Source: Ligula intestinalis
Taxonomy: Eukaryota > Platyhelminthes > Cestoda > Diphyllobothriidea > Diphyllobothriidae
Direction: 5' to 3'
DNA length: 64,000 nucleotides
NCBI GenBank assembly: GCA_036362985.1
Contig: JAYGXS010000004.1
Span: 28,013,529 to 28,077,528 of the forward strand
In this document: piece after piece, positions 1-10,999 of the stretch
How the letters are laid out: every line of letters begins with the position of its first letter
Numbering within the stretch: the first letter of the stretch is position 1
Notes under the pieces: model-generated
Database searches by the model: none
Told to the model about the DNA's origin: nothing
Seen by the model: only the letters and a program-made list of their open reading frames with translations
Position numbers and translations under genes: made by a program

Positions 1-1780
1 TCGGGGGAAGAAATGCTCCTTGTTTCCAATGCTGTTGGTTCTTTGTAGGGTTTCACAACACCTGGATACGAGGTTATGGACACTAAGTATTACCAGCAAA
101 GACAAGGGAGACAGGAGTGGCCATTTCTGGTTTCGAAGCTGTCGTCAGCCAATCATACCCAGACTCCCTGGTCTTTGCCGGTAATACTAGCTGCCTACAC
201 TACCAGCTGCTACGGCTGTCAGGGCCTCTGTCGGGACCCCAGGCACAGATGAGTTCCGTTAGCGGTTGGGTGAACGTTCATCAATGCGATCTAAAGATCG
301 ATGGCTGGTAAATGAAAATTCCTGTTAGGCAGATGAACGATTGATGCATCAAGCAGTTTCTTGTACCGAAGTTAATTACTGAGACGACTGATGTTACCTG
401 ATGTATAAAAATAAAATTTTTATATTTGAATTGCCCAGAAGGCCCTATCATAACAAATTAATTACTATGGTAAAATAATGTTAGCGTATGTATGAACAGC
501 CGTAGTAGCATAGTAGACAGTCTTCCACACTCACCAGTAGTTTGCTCTTGGGTGCACGAAATCAGTTGCTACTTGGTCAAATAAAGCAGGTTTTGAAAGT
601 TACTTGGGATCAAAACTACCATACTTCGTCCCCCCTACTTCTTCAAGATTGTCACGCTCACTGAATATAGCGAAACGACCCACTTTATACCTGAAGTAAT
701 AAGGCAGGTGTCGAACGTTGATTGAAACCCGAGCTGCTGAACACTTTCAAAATTGTCACACTCACTAAATGTAGCGATATGTTTCGAGCATGCATTGATC
801 AGCACGAAAGATTCTCCGCGCATCCAGCAGTGATGCATTTAAAACAAAACGGTACGATTTTTTCAGACATAGTAGATAGCCGAGGACGGCATTTCAAGAC
901 TTACTTATGCCTTTTTCGGGGCGTGGACTACAACCATAAACCCAAGAAGATGTAGATACGCCCAACACTGCTACCATTTCGGACAACCCTGCCACTGCCT
1001 ATTTAAATTAAATTTCGTCTGCATGGTTGCCAAAGGGTCCCTGGCAAACGAAGGCGGCATTTGTTCGTTCCGAAAAGTCATGCAAATTTATGTGTGCTCA
1101 CTCCAATCCAGCACACCATATTTTTTATTAGATTATCATTGAGGATGACTATACTACTCGGAACACTGTTAGGGGACAGGCATTTAGGAACATTTTTAAA
1201 AGTTGTGGCCCGCCTGACATCATTCGGGTGGGGTGTGGGAATAGATTACTCACAAATAACAGGTAGCTTTGTGCTAAATTCTAGAGGAGTTAGAAGTACA
1301 TTTAGACTTACACGACTCTCCAGCTTCAGTTTTGTCTACAGATTCGTATTGAGACCCCTGCCAATGGGGTTACGAAACTTGCCTGTTCTAAGGATTCATT
1401 GAGATCCAGGAGAGCTGATTTCAGTCAAGGTAATCTATGTGGATGAAAAAGTTCTTGGAACGTGTTTGTCAGACAGCACTCTTTGAACATTCATACAGTA
1501 TTGTAAACCCTCGAGCTCTACAAATTTTCCTAGACACTTTCTCAACCGTAAGCTGACAGGAACTATGCGAAAAATGGCGATTTTTACGGATATGGAATTT
1601 GGGACGAAATACGAAAGCGGATGTTTGACGGTAGTAAGCATGCGATTCCGTCATATGAAGCATGCTCTTTTACCATGATCTCTTAGTTAAATAAAAGGAT
1701 TATTTAACATAATTAATTGACCGTATATTGAAGAACACATGGACATCGCCGACCAGGTAGAGGAACAATTACGTTTCGCT
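1..1780. other. No supportable gene, unresolved sequence
   Basis: I see no recognisable gene here. Several short open frames exist (for example 1061-1402 on the plus strand), but none shows a known domain, a codon pattern or splice signals that I can defend. Further exons of the minus-strand aquaporin at 4036-4581 could lie in this direction. I looked for the second NPA-type motif and did not find it. Confidence 0.4.
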
Positions 1781-1784
1781 TCGC

Positions 1785-1915
1785 CCTGGACCTCACTTTT
1801 AGCCGTTTTTAGCCATCATCAGCCAGTTTTACCCAACCTTAGGGGCTGGAACCCCCAAGATTCGAACCCAGAACTTTTGGTCATTGAGTTTACCACTTTA
1901 GGATTGCACCACGGC
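1785..1915 (-). repeat. tRNA-derived SINE, minus copy of an inverted pair
   Basis: On the minus strand there is a tRNA-like stretch with a good internal B box (GGGTTCGAATC). It is followed by a body containing GGTTGGGT and CTGATGA. The same order of modules recurs on the plus strand at 1960-2105, so the two copies lie head to head as an inverted pair. The CTGATGA in the body resembles a hammerhead core, but the matching GAAA is lost in this copy. Pol III transcription from the A and B boxes is what such elements do; here it is inferred. Confidence 0.55.
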
Positions 1916-1959
1916 GCCGTTGCTTTCATCATATTCCCGATCTCAACCGACAAAACAAC

Positions 1960-2105
1960 GAGCCCATGGTGAAATGGTATGGTATTGAACGCAATGACTA
2001 AAGGTCCCAGGTTCGAATCTCGGGGGTTCCAAACCTTAAGGTTGGGTATGGCTGGCTGATGACAGATTACAAGCCAGAAATGGCCATTCGGTTCTCCCTT
2101 TGCCT
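1960..2105 (+). repeat. tRNA-derived SINE with hammerhead-like tail
   Basis: An A-box-like TGGTGAAATGG and a strong B box (AGGTTCGAATC) mark a tRNA-like head. The body carries CTGATGA at 2056-2062 and GAAA at 2077-2080. The 14-nt spacing between them equals that of the better hammerhead at 58785-58831. Helix II is degraded here (AGATTACAAGCC against GGCTAATAAGCC there), so this copy is probably inactive. tRNA-type SINEs carrying hammerheads are known from schistosomes; this looks like a relative. Confidence 0.55.
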
Positions 2106-2109
2106 TGTG

Positions 2110-2860
2110 GGATCCATTTAATCCTGACAGTTTATTCTCAGGCAAATAACCCTATTTAAAAGTAATGCTGGATGGAAGTGCCCATTTTGATGATGCTGCT
2201 ATTTTAATCAAAACGACTACGGTAAGGTTGTCAGTTGGCCTATCCTTGGAAAGCAAATCGCAACAAAAAGCTGAGAGCTCATAATTTTCCTTATTAAAGT
2301 ATATGCATGGTTTCTCATTATCACGCTAACGTTTGATCGCAAGTGCGACAAACGATTCGGGGCGTGCAATCAAAGGTGAGGTCTTAGGGTTACTGGAGCC
2401 CTTTCGAAAATATGTCTGCTTTGCAGTATCTTGTCCCTAACACACTGACGAAGGTTGTCAAAAAAGAACAATGAATGAGTGGCATTAGCGAAATGCCCTA
2501 ATAAGTTTAACTATGGAAATTTAAGCCGGATTTCACCAGTCCTGGTTGGTAGAGGTGATGTAACTTTTTTTCAATAATTTTGATTAACCTGAAAACAGCA
2601 AATTTCAGTTCACCTATATCACTTGCTAGTTCTAGAACCAATCTGCACACGTTATCCTGTTTTGAAATAATATAAGACCAATAAATCACTACGGAGAAAA
2701 AACTCCTTACATCAACAGATATTTCGTGAATCAAGTATCCAGACTTGTAACTGCCGCCTATGCTAGGGGCTTGCTACTAACCTTTTTCGCTATCAGCAGA
2801 TAATACAGCGTCAATTGAAGACTAAAATGAATAAGAAAACCTTTGCTTGGCTTTCTTTTC
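2110..2860. other. AT-rich sequence without recognised feature
   Basis: No ORF, RNA gene or repeat that I can support lies between the SINE pair and the foldback element at 2880. Confidence 0.4.
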
Positions 2861-2879
2861 TGCAGGTGAGTTTACTGCA

Positions 2880-3490
2880 ACACACTATTTGAGAGAAAAG
2901 ATTCTTTGGGAAACAGGAACGAACTTTATTGTAAATTTTCGACGCTGGTACACCAGGTCCTCGTTGGACTTGAGGGAAATGTGTAAGGAACGTTGCGCAT
3001 TTTTAAACTTGCCGAAAAATAGAAAATGATTCGTCATCCATAATCAATAGAAGGCTTTGGTGGTTGACGCTTTTTCAAGGCCTCTGTGAGGTTTATGTAC
3101 ACTGAATCCAAATCAACATGCCCATTGATGCATGATTCGTTAGACTAAATGACCTCCAAAAATGCTCGGCCTTTCGTATATGGGCAGGAACCTACTACGT
3201 GCCCATAGTGCCCATGGTGGCCATTTAGTCTAATGCATCGATGGGCATGTTGATTTGGATTCAATGTACATAAATCTCAAAAAGGCCTTGAAAAAGCGCC
3301 AACCACCAGGGCCTACTATTGATTACGGATGAAGAATTATTTTCGAAGTTTTGGCATGTTTAAAAATGCGCAACGTTCTTTACACGTTTTGCTCAAGTTC
3401 AACGACGACCTGATGTGTCAGCGTCGAAAATGTGCAATAAAGTTCGTTTCTGTTTCCCAAAGAATCGTTTCTCTCAAGTTATATTTCTTG
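2880..3490. repeat. Foldback element with about 280-bp inverted arms
   Basis: The left arm (about 2880-3160) is repeated as its reverse complement at about 3222-3490, with a central spacer of about 60 bp. Clear matching blocks are AACATGCCCATTGATGCAT near the centre against its complement at 3231-3252, AACGTTGCGCATTTTTAAA against its complement near 3358-3378, and CCCAAAGAATC at the right end. Arm identity is imperfect, so the element is old. No coding capacity is seen. It is probably a non-autonomous DNA element or a hairpin-type insertion. Confidence 0.7.
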
Positions 3491-4035
3491 GGATGCCCAT
3501 TTTCAAACGTAACAAACTATCTGCATTTTTAGGAAGAAGAAACCTTATTCAACTTCACCGAAGTCAGTTTGCTACGCCAAGTGGAACGTTAGAATAATAG
3601 CATATGATGGTCAAGTACAACCGAAATAAGGCAGTTATTAGGATAGGTATACCAGTTGCCTGATTATAAGAAGTGATATATCTCAATGATGTATATAATC
3701 CCATTTTGAAAGATAAGGCAGTTTTCTGTATACTGTAGCAAAATAGGCAAATAATGATTGGCGTCTCCCCTGCGTTCTCCTCTCAGCTTAGATCTAAACC
3801 TACTATTCAGGTAAAGATTCAGTTTGATTGTCTACGTATCGATCTTTAAATTTGTGTTGTCAGATGCTGGCCCCAAGAATAAAAGCCAATTTTGGTATTC
3901 TTGTCAAGAATATGGTCTAAGAGGTCATCTAGGCAATTGAAACCTATTGATTCTCTTTTCTTTCTAAAACGAAAGCACCTTTTGCCGCTGCTAAGCAAAT
4001 TCAGAGTCAAAATACCACTTTCAGTTTCAACTCAC

Positions 4036-4581
4036 AGTGACCACAATGTTGACAAAAAAGACCGCCATGATGGTGGTGGGCAGGGCCAGAGGGCTCTCCA
4101 GACGCCAACCATGAGGTCGCTGCTCGTCCAAAGCCGCCAGCACGGTCATCACCAGAGTGAAGGTAGCTAGCAATTCTACAACAGTGGCCTGCCAATTGGT
4201 TATGTCTGGTGCCGGCAGGGTCATTCCCATGAAACGCGAGGCCAGAGCTGTGGACGGTCCCAGATACTTGCCCAGAACCAGCCCGATCATGGAGCCGGTG
4301 AATTGGGCGCACCAGTAGAGAAGGCTTTCCAGCAGGTTGATGCGGCGTGTGATTAGCGCGGCCAAGGTCACCACAGGGTTGATCTGAGCACCACTCACGG
4401 GAAAGGCGATCCAGATTGCGCAGAAAACACTGCAACCCACGCAGATGGCCGCGTAGAGGGGTATGTTCTGGTCAGTGGGTTTCAGGAGGTAGCAGGGAAA
4501 GAGAACGAACCCGGCCGCGAAGGCCTCCGCCAGAAAAATTCGAGTGTAGTGCCATGTGCGATCTGGACTGCAGCACTTCAT
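4036..4581 (-). CDS. Aquaporin (MIP family), 5' coding exon
   Basis: This 182-codon exon encodes the first five membrane segments of a water or glycerol channel. TM1 is near residues 14-32, the first pore half-helix and TM2 near 41-75, TM3 near 83-105, TM4 near 120-143 and TM5 near 155-180. The signature before the first pore loop reads SGAQINPVVTLAA, so the usual SGAHINPAVTL carries H-to-Q and NPA-to-NPV changes. The reading frame runs to V-V-T, where a consensus GTGAGT donor (4035-4030 on the minus strand) ends the exon in phase 0; frame stops follow at once. The second NPA box and TM6 must lie in a downstream exon that I could not find in 1-4035, so the gene may extend beyond the window or be incomplete. 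The ATG at 4581 is the first possible start, just before TM1. Confidence 0.85.
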
Positions 4582-4599
4582 TTCTCCTTTATGCAGAAT

Positions 4600-7540
4600 A
4601 AAAAAAAGTATTGGTGGTTTTTCAAAAAATGATAAACAGGAGAGGTTAATTAAAGGTGTTTTGAAAGCGGCCGAACTTTAATCACCCGATGCGGAAAACG
4701 TTTTTTGCAGTCTTCGGAGTTATGCCTGCATTTCTTGCTTTAGCCCTGCGTCTGAGGAGTTGTTGAGGACAAAAACGGGTCATCGTCAGATGATTCAGTC
4801 TGTGTTCACTTGGAAACTCACAAAGTGGCGTCTATAATATCCACTCATCGATTGCGTGTTTCCCTTATACGAAGTTTTGTTATACCAGGGAGTTTAACGG
4901 GCTCCATTATAGTTGAAGCATTCGACGGGGAAAAGTTATAGGTAGTGAATGTTCTAAGCAGAACTTTGATTTTGATTGCCTTCCTGAGGCCCCCTTTCTG
5001 CAGTACTTAAGGGGTTTAGATTTAAAACTAATTGCCGACGATTCGTAAGATGAACCTAGGTCGGCTTGCCTAGACTCCTTTCATCAGAATTAATTTTATG
5101 ACTTAGTAGGAAGCTGGTTCCATGAATCACCTACCCTTTTTATTAGGATTTCCGGGTTTCATGTCAAAATAATTAGTTCATTTCCCACAAATTTTGGAAA
5201 ATTTGAGTGCACTAACTGAGCTATCTATGACTTTGGTGTTTTTGAGTTCGCTGACCCAAGCGTGATATCACAAGCATGTAAAGTGAACACTTTCATTATG
5301 TGACCTATTGTTCTTAATTTTACCTATAAATTAAAAATGTGATAGTTAATGTTATACTTTTCTGTGAACACTCTCCGTTAACATGGTCGGCATTAAATTT
5401 ATATTTAAATGAACAAAGCATCTGCTAAATCTCCAAAACGTGAGCTTTTATAGGAGCAAAGAACTAATTATATACTAGACCAAAACTGAGGTTTAAGGAG
5501 TCTCCTTACGGGAAATGTTGATCAAGGAGGTTCAGTGTGGTGAATATAACATGAATGAAGGCTTCATAGATATAGCGCGGTCACCAACGCGTCGTTGAAG
5601 TAAATTCAAATAGTAAATATACTCGCGTAAGTTCAAAAGCCGATACTGTTACGTGGTGGTGCCTTCATAGAGTTTCAGAATATTAACGAAACACGTTTGC
5701 TACGCAGATCTTTTCTAATTGAATTGATCCAACTTCCTATTATAGCCCAAACCTTACAGAGGTGGATTAATTCAGAACGTCCATAGACCCTATGCAAGTG
5801 CCTAATTTTACTGCTATGTTGCCGAATTGAGGTGATTGCAGCTGCCAACTTGGTGATCTCCGAATTCCCATTTCCAATTTGATTAGATATGATCAGAAAA
5901 CGTAAAGATTTAAAAAAATTTCAAAAGATTTTACCAGGGAAAGAGAATGGAAGATCTGAAAGTTATCTTATTAAACAGATCCACACCCCTATAAGAGAGC
6001 TTTATTTCTCAAGATTAAAGGCATTCGTACGGTCCTTATAACATAGCTAAGATTTACTTACTTGATACACTGTCCGAAAATGTAGCTTTCCCTTGGTGCT
6101 GTGATACCTTCAAATTGCATTCAAACAGTATTTAAAGGTTTTCGATAGCCGTCAGTATCTCATCCACCGTTCTAACTGGAAATAAACAATAGAGCGACAC
6201 CACTATTGGATAGCCGGTGGAGAAGTTAACGCTAAGGTAATGGCACCCTTCGACAACCATCGACGACAGACCGCAGGTAAACAGGCCCTAGAGCTGACCT
6301 GGAGAACAAAACCTGCACATTAAGTGACTGTGATTCGGCGGACAGGGACCTGTTGAAACCTGTATTCCTATCGTGGACGAATGGCTTTTGTAGTTCGGTC
6401 GGTAGCAAGAAGAATATTGGTGTAGCTCTTGACTAATTGGTGGAAAAAATAGGAGCAGCATAATGCAGTGCTCTAGTGGCTTTTTAGGCAGACATTCACC
6501 TATTACGTCGTCGTAGAAATATTGTCTTGCGTCCTGGGAGTTTTTCATGACAGCGGTTTCAATAAGCTACTAGTTCAGAATTTGTACACGTCAGAAGAAT
6601 TTCACATAAGCTAGACACTGTAGGAAGTAATACATCCTTCAGTTTGCCGACGATTTATATGACAAAAAAGGGGAATTTAGGGGAAGCTAGATAACAAGGA
6701 AGTAAGAATAAAACGATTCGTAACGTGCCTTCTCCTTTCCTCATTACGATACATCAGATTTCTGTCTTCACAACAGTAACCCGGAATTGGTTCTTACTGC
6801 CTCATGGTTGCAGTCCTTGAGCAATGTGGATTTTAAATCGTTCTTAATATAAGAATCCATGTTTCTGCATAAAAAAGATTTGGAAAACTAATTTCTCACA
6901 ATATTTTCGTGGCAAATGACACATTGTTGAAAATATCTGCCCCACAGTTATAAATATTATGGTTTGTAAAATCTAGAAATAAGAAAATACTTCAAAGTCG
7001 GTTTGTCGGTTCGATCATCGCTGCTGCTGATGATGATAGTTACCGCATGAGTCACAGCGGGATTGGCTCGGGGTCGGGGACGATGACTTTCTTGCAAATG
7101 TTTTTGTAATTATAGTAGTTCTGCACAGCATTCATGGTATTCTTGCCTGACTCACGCGTCTGAGCTCGATGACAAGACAGAGTAAACATGAGCGTAGGCG
7201 GGATCGACAGCCCGCTTACGCACACCGCACCTGCCTGAGCTACACACAGCAAGAAATAAGCAAGCTGCGGTCCGTACCCCAAATGAGGAGAATTTAGTGG
7301 AGGACACTTTAAGAAGGGGCCATGGCAGCCTATAACTCTGGCATGGAGGACCGAGTGACTGCTTCAGTTGACAGTTTTCTAACTCATGGATTTTAGCACT
7401 ATGTGGTGGTCTGAAGGCAAATCAGCTTGTTTGGTGTACTAATATGTGCTGATTTCCGTGAAGGTAGGCGCGCAGTCCCCAGCGTCCCATCTCCCAGGCA
7501 TCAGTCCACGCTTCGAGCTTGCCCATGATCCAAAGTGCTT
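4600..7540. other. Intergenic AT-rich sequence
   Basis: No gene, RNA or clear repeat is supported here. Only short random-looking frames are present. The aquaporin promoter should lie just above 4581 (minus strand), but no box is convincing. Confidence 0.4.
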
Positions 7541-8080
7541 ACCCATTCCAGAGGAGGTAGTTTCAATAGCGCACCTCATATACCCTTAGTTCTAGCATTA
7601 TGACCTTCAAAAACGGTAGTTTTAGGAGCCTTGGGGTAGGGAAAGAAGATAGGTGGTGAAGGAAAATTTTGAGAACTAAGTGTAAAGTTAAAAATGTAGT
7701 TGAATTTGTTTCCTCCGGCCGCTGAGGGTAAGTTTTTTCGCTTGTAAATTGAAGTTGTGCGTGGAACTTCGCGCCGCAGACTATGCCAACCTAACTCCAG
7801 ACTGGTAAGTTGGACCTCAGATAGGTTGAAGTAGACGATCTCCCAAGCACAATTTCTATTTTCCCAGGAATTTTAAAAAATCCCTATTGCAATAACTGTT
7901 TCTTTTTGCAATACGTTAAATAATAATGCGTTTTAGGAAAAGCTTCAGATATAAATCAACACCATTTTAAACTAGAATAAAATAAAAATGCATACAGCAG
8001 TTATGAAAGTATATTCCACTGCCTACCCTAATTTCCCACTAATAAAACCTCTATAACCACCGCTTTGGTAGGACAAATGC
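7540..8080 (+). repeat. Interspersed repeat family A
   Basis: This stretch aligns along its length with 54480-55140. Shared landmarks are TGTAAATTGAAG, CGCCGCAGACTATGCC against CACCGCGGACTATACT, GGTAAGTTGGACC, GAAGTAGACGA, and a late block with AGATATAAATCAACA. A shorter copy lies at 10630-10750. No coding potential is seen. This copy shows the uninterrupted form of the site that a mini PLE insertion occupies at 54791-54868. Confidence 0.7.
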
Positions 8081-8089
8081 TGGGACAAA

Positions 8090-9230
8090 GGGTAAACGAG
8101 GTGTACTACTTTAACTACTGTTGCCTTTATTATTCATAATTTACTCTTTAGCGCAGTCAAGATGATATCACAAGGTTCCACTACTACGCTAGCGGAATGG
8201 TGCCAAATGATTACATAAAGGATTAGAGTGGACCTAAACGCAGGCGAAATGTTCAAGATGGCTCTGCCTTTTTGTTGCACCGTACTACTGTAGTCTTCTC
8301 TGCAGTAACTGACGTCTGCAGTCACTGGTGACATTAACTAGCTCAATTTGAGTGCGAGACTGAAAAAATACAGGCCTCAAACTGAACCCAGAATTAAAAA
8401 AGCAGAAAATATTATTAAAGTGGATTTTGAAGCACACACTGTCCAAAGTGAACAGTCAAAGCCAAAGGTTCCGATAGCAATACTGAGCATAGACGATTAA
8501 ATAACGTTCCTCGGAGAAATCTTATGCAGAAGGACTGCAGTAGCACCAACCACTTGTGAAATATAAAAACGAAACACAACGCTATTTTTAGGTCATTTTT
8601 CCTAATTTGCTATCTCCATTGTTTTCTCCTTTAAAGCCCTCTTACATGTAAGTGTTGTGTCTTCTTTTCAATGTTTTGACTTCTGAAAGTCTGCCTTTTT
8701 CCACTGCTAAATCAGCTGCCCTTCTGAGCTCAGGCTTTGCTCTGGAGTCGGGAAGTTGACATTGACATATTTCTCGGATCTTGATTGAGTTTAATGTCTC
8801 GGCTATGTTACGGGTAATTGCCGACTTGACATAAATCGGTACCCTTGAAGCTTACTTGAAGTAAACTGAAAGGTTTTATAAAAATTTAGGCTGAATTCTA
8901 CCAGCCACATGGATAAACCACTAAATATCAGTCAAACTGTGAACAGACAGTCAGTAGTATGTAAGAGTTACAGGATGCACCATATTCACAGCACTGTCAG
9001 CACTAACCACGACCCTCGGCCACATGTTTAGTCGGTATTCTGCCGCTGCAGTGTAAGGACTATTACGCCGTTTTTACGCTCACTTACCTACCGGATGTGA
9101 ACGCTTGCCCAGGTGTCTTAAAATTCAGCCCAGATGAAGTCTAAGATGCGAGTAAGCTAATGATTCCAGCTGTTATGCTTGTTGCAATAACAGGATGCAT
9201 GCCATCTATGGATACAAATATAGGAATTTA
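8090..9230. other. No recognised feature
   Basis: AT-rich sequence without a supportable gene or repeat assignment. Confidence 0.35.
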
Positions 9231-9239
9231 TTACTAAGA

Positions 9240-9950
9240 TATACTATCAGCTGGTCTTAATTGGTATGATTTATATAATTAGCATTTTTAGCCGTGACAT
9301 ATTACCTCTAACAACATAAGCTTAACCCGAACTTAGTAAAATGTGGCACAGATTTTTGTGGACAGAAGTGGGAGTGCGGAAACCAAGGAAAGTCCTGATG
9401 TGCTCAGGGCCTGAAACATACAGTTGCTCAGAATAGCTTAAACTCAGATTCATCTTCCCTGCTGGGATCAAGGGGATATGAGTAGACGTTCTGTAAAGTC
9501 CAAGCTTTACGTAGGTACAGAAGTAGGCCTATAGGTAGTCTATAGACGGCAAACTTTACGACATAAAGGCATGGTAGGATTTGTGCTAACGCTTTATTTA
9601 ACCTGTAAGCTAAATATTCTACTTCATACAGATTTGGAGTGCATACTGAATGCCCATTTCTTAAAGAACACACAGGCCTATTATAGTATACTATTAACCG
9701 GCCTTAGTAGGCATGATGCGTAGAATTAACACTTTAATAAAGGCACATATTTTTAACAAGCATATCGTAGTCCGAACCTAGCAAAAACAAAAACAACCTG
9801 ATGGATAGAGTCGAGGGGTGGAAAACAAGGCAAACGCTGCTGTGCTCAGGGCCCCAAGCGTGTACTTACTCGAAATAACTTGAACCTAGATTCACACTAT
9901 TTGTTGAGACCAAGAGGAGGTGAGACCCAGCGTTGGCTTTAATCAGCGCC
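9240..9950. repeat. Diverged tandem duplication, about 430-bp unit
   Basis: Two copies follow each other. The first runs about 9240-9670 and the second about 9680-9950, partial. Shared ordered blocks include TATACTAT, CATTTTTA or CATATTTTTAACA, CGAACTTAG or CGAACCTAG, TGTGCTCAGGGCC, and AACTCAGATTCA or AACCTAGATTCA. No protein is recognised. Confidence 0.55.
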
Positions 9951-10084
9951 ACCTCTGACAGATGTAAGTGTCAGCGTTAGTGCTAGTACAACTAACGCGC
10001 AGCTACATTTCTAGTTAGTAGCAGTAATAGTAGACGTAGGAGTATCCGTATCAGTCTCGGCCTCCTTGACACCCACTGAAGGTG

Positions 10085-10325
10085 GGTGAGGGTAATTAAT
10101 GCGGTAGTACCTGCGCAATGTCGACTTACACTTAAAACTAAGTTACGCGGACAAAGCCGGGTCCCGTTTCGGCTTCTTGACCCCTGGGCGGAGGCGAAGA
10201 GTGCGGTTGGCATCAACTACGTCCGCTATGACTATGACCTACCCCCTGAGACTGTCACCTTCCGTACCACTTGGTGGGCTAAATCGAAATTGATGGCCGA
10301 GCACACATTACGCAGTTATGGCTGA
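10085..10325 (+). repeat. Repeat family C, coding-like copy
   Basis: The plus-strand frame around 10170-10322 contains GINYVRYDYDLPPETVTF. A diverged relative on the minus strand at 39320-39460 reads AANYVLYHFKLSPETVTS. The shared frame and spacing (NYV.Y...L.PETVT) suggest both descend from an element that once encoded protein. I do not recognise the family. The 5' side (9950-10080) is rich in GTAGTAGT-type triplet sequence. Confidence 0.45.
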
Positions 10326-10439
10326 TGGAAGCCGATCCAACTAGTCTATGCATATAAAAATAAGAAAGTTGGGTGGGTAAAATAGATACAAGTGGGATGA
10401 ATTCACGGTGCACGGCGTGTCTAGTAGCTCACTGGTATT

Positions 10440-10960
10440 GAGAGGTAATTTAATGAAAAATAACAAATTAAAACTAAAACCAACTAACTAAAAGTAAACT
10501 TCAAAGTAAGCTTAACGCATTAAACTCCAAATACTCGACAACTAAAATAAATATAGGAAATAAAATAATGAACTGAAAACTGAACTTAAATATAAAAATG
10601 TGAAATAACTGTAATAAAATTATCTGACTTAAAATTGTTGCACATGTAAATTGAAGGTGTAAGCGGTGATTTGCGCCGCAATCTATACTAATCTTATCCC
10701 AGAACGGTTGGTTGGACCTCAGATAATTTGAAGTAGATGACCTCATTACCACAATTTTTCAGGGTAATCAAGAAACCTAATAAGCTATAAAGTATTAATT
10801 AGTACAAGACCCATCTGATAAACTATAAGTCAGTTAGATATCTCAGTTAATTTGTGTATATTTATGGCGCACTATTTTGTTGCGGAAACATTAGATTATT
10901 TAAACAATTTCTGGGACACAAGGTAGGATTTTATCTAGTATTTAAAGATCAGCCTCTACT
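10440..10960. repeat. Repeat family B with ACTAA-rich tract
   Basis: An A-rich tract of AACTAA-like units is followed by a copy of part of family A and then by ATTAGATTATTTAAACAATTTCTGGGA, of which the block TTTAAACAATTTCTGGGA is diagnostic. The same order occurs at 22980-23200. Related ACTAA or TTAGT tracts lie at 29960-30080, 37260-37460, 50870-51110, 62890-63110 and 63720-63900. Confidence 0.5.
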
Positions 10961-10999
10961 GGCTGCGCGATTCCCCAGCCCTGCCCTCGTCACACGCCA

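Noticed and set aside
1061..1402. 113-codon plus-strand open frame with hydrophobic stretches
   Set aside because: Composition is that of random AT-rich DNA, and no family or splice signals are recognised.
4780..4800. CTGACGATGA on the minus strand, a candidate hammerhead core
   Set aside because: No GAAA follows and no pairing for helix II exists.
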